In this document: positions 57,340 to 64,000 of the stretch, piece by piece
How positions within the stretch are numbered: the first letter of the stretch is position 1
How the letters are laid out: the number at the start of each line of letters is the position of its first letter
From: Narthecium ossifragum
Lineage: Eukaryota > Streptophyta > Magnoliopsida > Dioscoreales > Nartheciaceae
Reading direction: 5' to 3'
DNA length: 64,000 nt
Assembly (NCBI GenBank): GCA_963920575.1
Contig: OY986972.1
Coordinates: 18,022,502 to 18,086,501, forward strand
Made by a program: the position numbers and the translations under genes
The notes under the pieces: model-generated
Told to the model about the DNA's origin: nothing
What the model saw: only the letters and a program-made list of their open reading frames with translations
The model's database searches: none

Positions 57340-57714
57340 CGACGGCGCATAGATCACGTAGGTAGACGGGGCGACGTCGAGGGTGGACGGGGCGAGGGAG
57401 GGGGCGACATCGAGGGAGGACGGGGCGAGGGTGGACGGGGCGATGTCGAGGGTGGCATGCATGGGAGAGAGAGAGCGAAGGGCGGCAGAGAGAGAGTGCG
57501 AAGGAGAGAGAAAGATGGGTGGGGAGAGAGAGTGCGGAGGAGAGAGAAAGATGGTGGAGAGAGACCTAGTGTGCGGAGGAGAGCGAGGGAGAGAGAGAGT
57601 GCGGAGGAGAGAGAAAGATGGGTGGAGAGTCAGAGTGCGAGGAGAGAGAGAGAGAGCGAAGGGTGGGAGAGAGAGAGAGCAAAAGGCAGAAGACAGAGAC
57701 AGAGCGAAGGGGGC

Positions 57715-57768
<54 letters not shown>

Positions 57769-58000
57769 AGGGCGGCAGAGAGAGAGAGTGGGGAGGAGAG
57801 AGAAAGATGGGTGGAGAGAGAGAGTGCGGAGGAGAGAGAAATATGGTGGAGAGAGAGTGTGTGAAGGAGAGCGAGGGAGAGAGAGAGAGAGTGCGGAGGA
57901 GAGAGAAAGATGGGTGGAGAGCCAGAGTGCGGAGTAGAGGGAGGAGAGAGAGAGTGCGGAGGAGAGAGAAAGATGGGTGGAGAGAGAGTGTGTGGAGGAG
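57340..58000. repeat. GA-rich minisatellite, units of about 37 bp
   Basis: The unit GTGCGGAGGAGAGAGAAAGA followed by TGGGTGGAGAGAGA recurs with variation from about 57465 to 57995, with a pure GA run near 57718-57765. A second minisatellite (GACGGGGCGACGTCGAGGG-like) lies at 57365-57455. Arg/Glu reading frames across it are compositional. Confidence 0.8.
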
Positions 58001-58876
58001 TGATACGAGGTCGAACCGAGCCATTCCAAGAAGGGTCCCACATCCTTGCTTGGATGGGCCCACGCCAAGGAGTTGGCTGCACCCAAGTCCCTTTGGGCGT
58101 TCTAAGCTCAGCCGGCCAAAGGAATCCTATTCCTAGCTGGTTTGCTTACTTAGTTGATTTCCTAGTTAGTAGTTATCTTGATTGAGTCAGTTTCCTAAAT
58201 TGAGTTCAGTTTATGGTTTGCTTAAATCAGTTCCTATTATGAGTCCTTGTTATTAGGAAGTTGAGATAAGATTGAGTCTTATTAGGAAAGTCTGGTTACT
58301 TGCTGATTAAAGCAAGGTAGTATTCAGGTTGTAGTAGAACTCTCTTGAGGCCTCTATAAAAGGACCTCCATAGCTTGTAATTATGCATGGACGAATTTAT
58401 GAGAGTTATTATTTAGTAGAGATAAATCCTAGGAGTAGAAGTAATATAGGAGTAGCTGTAACCTAGTTTCCTCATAATCTACCAGCCACTTTCATCTCCC
58501 TCTACAGCCGGTCCTCCTCCATCACCGGTCTCCTTCTCCGCTGCCGTCCACTCCTTCACCACCACCACCGCCGCTACCAAACACCTCCGCCGTCCAACCC
58601 CAAGTCCCCGGCGTCCCCTTGGCTGCCGTGCTTCCCTCCACCACGTTCTCCAAGGCTTGGATCTCCAAGAGAAGCCAACCAACCCTAGAGGAGCTGCAAG
58701 GTATCCCTCTTCTCATCCGTCTCCTCCTCTAGTCTTCGTCTTCCTCGTCGAATACCCAGGGTCCTTCTCCTAAAACCCTAAAGGTATCTCTCGACCTAGC
58801 CATAGATTTGGCTAAAGAGGATCTGAGATAAGGCAAGAGACCCGGTACGAAAGCCCTTGAAAAGGTGCATCGTATC
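58001..58876 (+). repeat. 5' LTR of element 5
   Basis: 876 bp from TGATACGAGG to GCATCGTATCA. A TATA box (TATAAAA, 58355-58361) lies in CCTCTATAAAAGGACC. The first about 240 bp are nearly identical to 61254-61492. It is inserted at the end of the GA minisatellite. Confidence 0.88.
58355..58361 (+). promoter_or_regulatory. TATA box in the element 5 LTR
   Basis: TATAAAA in a GC-rich frame, about 355 bases into the LTR; a usual distance for an LTR promoter. Confidence 0.5.
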
Positions 58877-58879
58877 AAC

Positions 58880-58891
58880 TTGGTATCAGAG
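58880..58891 (+). promoter_or_regulatory. Primer binding site of element 5
   Basis: TGGTATCAGAGC is an exact match to the complement of the plant initiator methionine tRNA 3' end, three bases after the LTR. Confidence 0.85.
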
Positions 58892-58939
58892 CTCTTTCCT
58901 CTTACCTGTGCCCTCCCGAATCCTTTCGAAGGAGTCCAC

Positions 58940-60580
58940 ATGGCAGGAAGAGTACCTGGCCAAAACCCTAGTTATACCGTGAATTGCTCAAACCCTACAC
59001 GGATCACTGTTCATCCGACCAAACCTACTCCTATACCTGGTCGAATCCCTCTTCCACATCATCATCCCTTACCCACATCATCATCCCTACAGAACCCTAA
59101 CCAACCTCCACCCTATGCAGCCTACAACCCAATGCTTCCACAACCCTATTATTGTTCACCTCACACCTTACCTGCCTATACACCGACCCATTATCCAAAC
59201 CGTGAGCCCCTATACCCGGCCCATGCCCAGCCGCCATACCAGCAGCCTATGCCACCTCCCTACACACCGTACAACCCTAGTCTTCCTTACAATCCATCAC
59301 CACCGTATCAGCCATTACCTACTCCCTACAACAAACCCAAACCTACAAACACCAATGGCTACTTGAGTACAACTTGGACTCCAAATCCTACTGGAACTAG
59401 GATTACAAATCCTACTCCAACTAGGAATTCGAGTCAAACTCATACGACTTGGACTCAAGATCCTACTGGAACTAGGATTGCAAATCCTACTCCAACTAGG
59501 AATCCTAGTCAAACTCGGAGTACGACTTACCCTACGGCTGAACAATGGAAGGAAGCTGTCCAGAGTTGGATCCCTTTGCCTTACCCTTCAGTAGAACAAT
59601 GGGAAGCAATGATCCAACGATATTCTCCTACAAATCAGTCAAGCCCTACCAGAGTTCAGATTTCCAAAGAAAATCCCATTCTAGCTACAACTTGGATTTC
59701 AGAACCTAAACCTAGCTCTACTGGATTAGGACACCTCATACTCCCCCTACCCATGAGCTGCCCCATGACCCAAACCATGAACAACACCCGCTGCCCCCTT
59801 ACCACACCACATCCCAGCCCAGTCAACATCCTGCCATCATCTCCTTCGTTATTTCCCTCATCCAAACCCTACCTTCCCACCTGCAATTCCTCTTTAGCAG
59901 CCAACCTCACCTTAGTTGAAGCCCTCCCCGCACCATGTAACCTCCTCCAAGGTCTTCCTCACTCCTACCCCAATCGCAAATCCCTCTCCTTCAACTCCGA
60001 TAGCAACCCCCAAGGTAATCGTTGCCTACCTGTCCCTGATCCTACCATAACCTCCTTCCATGGCCCACTGAAGGATCTCTCAAGCCACCAAAGACCATCC
60101 CCCAAGCCTCCTGACCCTTCCCGTAGCCTTACCGAGGCTGACCCCAAACCCCCTCCAGATCCGCCACCTGGACCGAACCCCCATCCTCTCATCTCCTATT
60201 CTCCATGGGATCCAAACCCTGATGAACATCCCTCCCCGGCAACCAAGTTCAGTCACCTCTCAGTTGCCAGAGCACTTCAGCCATCTGATCAGATCAAATC
60301 AAATCACTACGGTTTGAACCTGATCAAACTCCGACTCCATCACCTACAATTGATCAAGTCAGATTGCAGCTTACAAGACTTGGTCAGATTCCATCCAAGC
60401 ACAACCAGGTTTGGTTACACCAACCAGATCCGACCAAGCTCAGATCAGACCAGGCTAAGTCAGACTCAATTGGATGCAGCCAGAATCAATCCGGCTAGAT
60501 CTGATTGCAGCCAGCCAAGCTCCATCAAGCTCAGTCAAACTGAACCTGATCAAGATCCAAAAAGTGCAGCAGAAGCGTGA
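58940..60580 (+). CDS. Unrecognised 547-residue proline-rich protein of element 5
   Basis: ATG at 58940 (MAGRVPGQNPSYTVNC) opens an uninterrupted frame to TGA at 60578. Residues about 20-140 are very rich in Pro, Tyr and Asn (PPYAAYNP, PPYTPYNPSLPYNP). Residues 145-194 hold two 25-residue direct repeats (WTPNPTGTRITNPTPTRN and WTQDPTGTRIANPTPTRN; DNA repeats 59372-59446 and 59447-59521). Two short related segments follow (EQWKEAVQSW and EQWEAMIQRY, about 200-232). The rest is Ser/Pro/Gln-rich. No zinc knuckle, capsid signature, signal peptide or membrane segment is visible. By position it replaces gag. An open frame of 1.6 kb without stops in an otherwise decayed region suggests recent origin or selection. 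Confidence 0.6.
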   Translation: MAGRVPGQNPSYTVNCSNPTRITVHPTKPTPIPGRIPLPHHHPLPTSSSLQNPNQPPPYAAYNPMLPQPYYCSPHTLPAYTPTHYPNREPLYPAHAQPPYQQPMPPPYTPYNPSLPYNPSPPYQPLPTPYNKPKPTNTNGYLSTTWTPNPTGTRITNPTPTRNSSQTHTTWTQDPTGTRIANPTPTRNPSQTRSTTYPTAEQWKEAVQSWIPLPYPSVEQWEAMIQRYSPTNQSSPTRVQISKENPILATTWISEPKPSSTGLGHLILPLPMSCPMTQTMNNTRCPLTTPHPSPVNILPSSPSLFPSSKPYLPTCNSSLAANLTLVEALPAPCNLLQGLPHSYPNRKSLSFNSDSNPQGNRCLPVPDPTITSFHGPLKDLSSHQRPSPKPPDPSRSLTEADPKPPPDPPPGPNPHPLISYSPWDPNPDEHPSPATKFSHLSVARALQPSDQIKSNHYGLNLIKLRLHHLQLIKSDCSLQDLVRFHPSTTRFGYTNQIRPSSDQTRLSQTQLDAARINPARSDCSQPSSIKLSQTEPDQDPKSAAEA

Positions 60581-61253
60581 CCCAGCCGACTTCACTTCAG
60601 ACTGGGCCAAAGCGAGCTTGACTCATTATCAAGCCAAGACCCTGCACATCCGACCAGGCCATGGAGATCAGATCCCGTCCTTTGGTCATGGTCGACACTA
60701 CTCATGGGATGTGACGAGGATGATCCAGGAGAACCATTGAAGATCCCATGCTTGGGGCCAACTGAACCATCAGATCGTCCCCCGGATGCTCCGTCCTCGG
60801 CACGACTGTATTCAGCTGCCACATTGGGTCTACATCCACCTTGGAAGGACTCGATTCAAGTTGATCTAGTCTTTGACCCAGGAAGTCAGCTACTAAGGAC
60901 ACACCACCGCCGATCTATGGCCGTCCTTTACTTCAAGGAGTTCCAGCGACCCCCGGATAGGCCTAAGTTTCAGCTCCCTCCTTCTAGACCGGCAACATGG
61001 CTCTTTGATTCACCGATCCGGTTACCACCTGATCCACCATGGGTGCGACCAGGGTTCTCACCAGCTGCAAGGCCCCCTGATTCAATGGCCCAGTTACCAT
61101 TAGATCCACCATGGGCCAGACCGGGATTCTCACCACCGAGTACAGAGCAATAGTTGCGGTCTAGCCACATCACTCCGGTTCGAGAAAGAAGAGCCCTCTT
61201 TCCTCATCACATTCAGGCCTTGAGGACAAGGCCAATTTCGAAGGGAGGAGGGA
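60581..61253 (+). other. 3' internal region and purine tract of element 5
   Basis: A second proline-rich frame (60704-61153, with the repeated LPPDPPWVRPGFSP / LPLDPPWARPGFSP) may be a frameshifted continuation of the first. The purine run CGAAGGGAGGAGGGA (61239-61253) directly before the LTR is the plus-strand primer. Confidence 0.5.
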
Positions 61254-61492
61254 TGATAGGAGGTCGAACCGAGCCATTCCAAGAAGGGTCCCACGTCCTT
61301 GCTTGGATGGGCCCACGCCAAGGAGTTGGCTACACCCAAGTCCCTTTGGGCGTTCTAAGCTCAGCCGGCCAAAGGAATCCTATTCCTAGCTGGTTTGCTT
61401 ACTTAGTTGATTTCCTAGTTAGTAGTTATCTAGATTGAGTCAGTTTCCTAAATTGAGTTCAGTTTATGGTTTGTTTAAATCAGTTCCTATTA
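61254..61492 (+). repeat. 3' LTR of element 5 (first 239 bp)
   Basis: It starts TGATAGGAGG and matches 58001-58239. It breaks at CAGTTCCTATTA, where the 5' LTR continues TGAGTCC. The break is the PIF/Harbinger insertion, and the rest of the LTR should lie beyond the window. Confidence 0.88.
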
Positions 61493-61639
61493 GGGCGTGT
61501 TTGGTTGGGCGGACTGGGCTTGAACTCAGTTTTTTGGACCGAGTCCAGCCCAGTTCCACTGTTTGGTTCGGTCGGAAGTCACTTTCGACCGGTTGAACCC
61601 AGTCCCGCACGTAGCTGAGACGAGTTCACAGCTAAAAGA

Positions 61640-62300
61640 GCTGAACTCGGATTTGCCGCCGCCAGTCCTCGCTCTCGCGAACTAAAACCCTCAGCTCGCG
61701 AACTAAAAACCCTCGAACTCCCTCGAGCCTCAGTTCGCTAGGGTTCTCCGCCGACTCTTCGCCCCCTTCCTCCAGGCGCGATCTCACCCTGGGAGCTCGC
61801 GTCTGCTTTCCTGTAGTCGCCGGCTGCTCTCTTTTCCCGTCTAGTCTCCTCTGATCCCCTCCGTCTCTTCGCCCCTTTCCTCCCGACGGAACAAGGTGGT
61901 TTTCCTCTCGATCGTGGGCAGATCTCACTCTCAGAAGCTATTTTCCCGGCGGATCGCACTCCATATGCTCCTTTTCTAGCAGATCTTGGGCAGATCACTC
62001 TCTGGTATGCTATTTCCCTTATTTATTTGGGGCTATGTTGTTTTTTTTTGGGATACGATGGGATCTGATGGGATCTAACCTTCTTTTTTTTGGTTTTCTC
62101 GAGCCCTAATCTGCTGGACGAGCGCTGGATCCCTGATCTGAAAGAGGAGGCTGTGGGTCTAGAAACCCTAACCCAGCATTCTCTGTTTTGGAAGATCCAA
62201 CGCTTGAAGAACGCGTTCTGAGGTTGAAGGAACCACTCTCATCCACCCTGAGCAATCTCTGATCCCAGGTTACAACACTGCCCAGCTCTGTCCCTCATTC
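61640..62300. other. Leader-like region of the PIF element
   Basis: GC- and CT-rich up to about 62010 with CTAGGGTT and AAACCCTA motifs common in plant leaders, then T-rich intron-like DNA. I find no supported exon. Confidence 0.35.
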
Positions 62301-62479
62301 GTCGTGGTTTTCGAGCTTTTTCCTACCTCGATGTTTCATGAGAGATCTGAGGAAACACCTAATCCCCTAGATATTGGTTTACATGTGTGATCCCCCTGTT
62401 CTCAGTATAATCGATGTAGGTTTTCATGTCTGATCCCCTTATTGTTGGTTTACGACGATGATTTAGCGATTTGATTTTA

Positions 62480-63300
62480 GCGATTGAATGTCTGAATCTT
62501 CTGATCCCCATGTCTGATCCACATTTTAATTGATATTCTGTTCATATTTCCTCTGGATAATGGAGGATTGTGGCTTATTTTTGTTTTAATTGGTTTACGA
62601 CATGGCGTAATCTTGTGTAGTATGTAAGTTTTTGCTTAGATTAGGCTTGGATAATGGAGGATTGTGGCTTGTTTCCATTTTAATTGATGTTCTTTTCAGA
62701 TTTCTGTTGAAGTGATGAACTGTGATCCTCTCATCTGTTGAATCTTCTGATCCCCATGTGTGAATCTTCTAATCCCCATGTCTTTTCAGATTGCTGTCTG
62801 AATCTTCTGATCCCCATGTCTCATCTGTTGAAGTGATGAACTGTGATCATAGTTTCCTATTTGATTATAAGCTTGTTATATGTATGTATACTAGTATATA
62901 CATTATAAGCTAGTTATAAGCTGGATTAGTTGATTGTATTCAAAAATTTTAGGCTGGTTATATGCCTCAGTATTCCTCAATATATGCCTGAGTATTGGAA
63001 AATAAATGGCTGGTTATATGCCTCAGTATTCGTAGAAGAATGCCACTAGTTTGTACATTATAAGCTTGATTATTTGATTGTTTTGGAATCTTATATATGT
63101 ATGGTTATGTGGGTGGTTATAAGCTGGATTAGTTGATTGTAAGCTGGTTATAGTCTGGATTAGTTAATTGTAAGCTGGATTAGTTGATTGTAAGCTTGTT
63201 ATAATCTGGATTAGTTGATTGTAAGCTGGTTATCTGTATGTATACTAGTATGTACAAGCTGGATTAGTTTAATGTATTGGAAAATAAATGTATGGTTATT
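62480..63300. repeat. Short dispersed and tandem repeats inside the PIF element
   Basis: GAATCTTCTGATCCCCATGT recurs three or four times (62490-62830). GGCTGGTTATATGCCTCAGT-like and CTGGATTAGTTGATTGTAAG-like units recur several times between 62930 and 63350. No coding potential; probably intronic. Confidence 0.65.
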
Positions 63301-63659
63301 GGCTGGTTATATGCCTCACTATTCCTACAAGAATGCAACTAGTATGTACATTCAAATAATCATATCTACCTTTGCCCATTAAATCAATAGTTTCTTGGAA
63401 AATTTGTTCAATGTTTTTAGGGTTATATGGCTGGTTATGGAAGTTTGTACAGCTTGATGTTTGCTTCTTTCTTAGCCGTGTTATCTTCATGTTTGCATGT
63501 TTAAGACATGCAATGATTTTTCATGCTATGTTCTATTTGCCATGGTATTTTTTATGCTATGTTTTATTATGCCATGGTATTTTTGCTACATGTCTATATG
63601 CGAGTGGAGATGTAGATGATTTTGGGTTGTTTATGCTTCTAGTTTGACATTTATTCTAG

Positions 63660-64000
63660 ATGGCTAGTAACGAGGACGAGCATTTTGAGAGGATGAGGAC
63701 ATATGTCGCGGCCTTTGTTGTCGTTGTATCGGTGGTGCGACGGTACCTTGAATCGCGGAATAACATTTGTCTCATTCCGCGATTGCAACGTGAAGTACTA
63801 CGGAGAGGCCACATGGATAGGATTATGAGACCAGGGGGGGATTACTGTGTAAGCTACATCCGTATGGATGTAGACGCACTGAAAGAGTTGACAAGGGTGA
63901 TGAAACTCCGCCAACTTCTCCTGGATACTGACCATGTCACAGTTGAGGAACAATTATGTATCTTTCTCCATATCGTGGGCCACAACACGAAAAATCGTGT
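63660..64000 (+). CDS. PIF/Harbinger transposase, N-terminal part (runs off the window)
   Basis: ATG at 63660, just after TTATTCTAG (a possible splice acceptor), opens a frame of at least 113 codons to the window end with no stop. It contains YCVSYIRMDVDALKELTRVM and TVEEQLCIFLHIVGHNTKNR, the N-terminal helical region of HARBI1-like nucleases that precedes the DDE_Tnp_4 catalytic domain. The catalytic residues lie beyond 64000. In active elements this DDE nuclease works with a Myb/SANT-like partner; none is seen here. Confidence 0.82.
   Translation, partial: MASNEDEHFERMRTYVAAFVVVVSVVRRYLESRNNICLIPRLQREVLRRGHMDRIMRPGGDYCVSYIRMDVDALKELTRVMKLRQLLLDTDHVTVEEQLCIFLHIVGHNTKNR

Larger units (their letters stand above)
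58001..61492 (+). mobile_element. Non-autonomous LTR retrotransposon with an unknown proline-rich ORF (element 5)
   Basis: 5' LTR 58001-58876, primer site 58880-58891, internal region with one long ORF, purine tract 61240-61253, then a 3' LTR beginning at 61254 that is broken after 239 bases by a PIF/Harbinger insertion. LTR ends TGATAC and GTATCA form an inverted repeat. No protease, integrase, RT or RNase H sequence is present, so another element would have to supply them. The LTR style and TTGGTATCAGAGC primer site would suit a Copia relative; this is a guess. Confidence 0.85.
61493..64000 (+). mobile_element. PIF/Harbinger DNA transposon, 5' part
   Basis: It begins GGGCGTGTTTGGTTGGGCGG right after TTA (61490-61492), the usual 3-bp target of PIF/Harbinger elements, and the GG(G/C)-TGTTTGGTT terminus is typical of that superfamily. 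The interrupted LTR gives independent proof of the boundary. It contains a Harbinger-type transposase start at 63660. The element runs past the window end, so the right terminus and second target copy are not seen. Confidence 0.85.

Noticed and set aside
57465..58000. Regularly spaced repeats resembling a CRISPR array
   Set aside because: Spacers are also GA-rich and similar to each other, no cas genes, and the genome is a plant.
55575..58136. Long Ser/Leu-rich and Arg/Glu-rich reading frames
   Set aside because: Low-complexity translation of CT and GA repeats in several frames at once; no domain or codon structure.
59315..59545. Minus-strand Ser/Arg-rich frame opposite the element 5 ORF
   Set aside because: Mirror of the 75-bp direct repeats on the plus strand.
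1..64000. tRNA, rRNA or organellar gene segments
   Set aside because: I looked for tRNA arms and rRNA landmarks and found only the tRNA-complementary primer sites of retroelements.

Overview
This window is nuclear DNA from a flowering plant. It carries one intact, intron-rich gene for mitochondrial GABA transaminase (minus strand, 19 coding exons, 34268-49189), surrounded by layers of transposable elements. The element types (Ty3/gypsy chromoviruses with kilobase-scale LTRs, a gag-only element with an Athila/TR-GAG-type primer site, an L1-like LINE with a C-terminal RNase H, a FAR1-type MULE, a PIF/Harbinger element) and the plant-type intron borders all fit an angiosperm. I cannot name the species from the sequence, and there is no sign of bacterial or organellar DNA.

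Layout. 1-7606: 3' half of a decayed Tekay/Del-like Ty3/gypsy element (pol remnant 1-3040, 3' LTR 3214-7606). Its LTR is split by a solo LTR (3900-6301, target duplication CTTAT). 7607-9552: two head-to-head pieces of a second LTR family around a GA-rich spacer. 9560-22704: a further LTR of that second family, cut into three pieces by a complete Tekay/Del-like element (9836-19434, duplication AAAAA, both LTRs present) and by a minus-strand solo LTR (20165-22289, duplication TCACG). 22718-33064: an autonomous-type chromovirus of the second LTR family (gag, pol, chromodomain). Its pol is interrupted by a gag-only minus-strand element (28151-31382, duplication GTATG). 33065-34267: an orphan exon of ribulose-phosphate 3-epimerase and a foldback repeat.

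34268-49189: the GABA transaminase gene. Its intron 6 holds a 6.5 kb LINE (37164-43717) with a 17-bp target duplication. The exon phases sum to an uninterrupted 510-codon frame, so the insertion has not broken the coding sequence. 49190-49725: promoter and intergenic DNA. 49735-55158: a MULE with about 100-bp inverted repeats and a 9-bp duplication (GGGAAAGTA). It carries a FAR1-type transposase gene with three in-frame TAG codons and, on the other strand, captured exons of a BAR-domain ARF-GAP gene. 55168-58000: CT/GA-rich low-complexity DNA with a duplicated block of about 390 bp and a GA-rich minisatellite. 58001-61492: a non-autonomous LTR element with an unrecognised 547-residue proline-rich ORF. 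Its 3' LTR is cut by a PIF/Harbinger transposon (61493 to beyond the window end) whose transposase N-terminus is the last feature.

Most coding sequence apart from GABA transaminase belongs to mobile elements, usually broken by stops, frameshifts or deletions. The points most worth attention are the chimeric MULE cargo, the unknown ORF of the 58 kb element, the recurrence of clustered GATCGATC palindromes in LTRs of unrelated lineages, a short templated-repair scar inside one LTR, and a premature stop shared by two gypsy copies.
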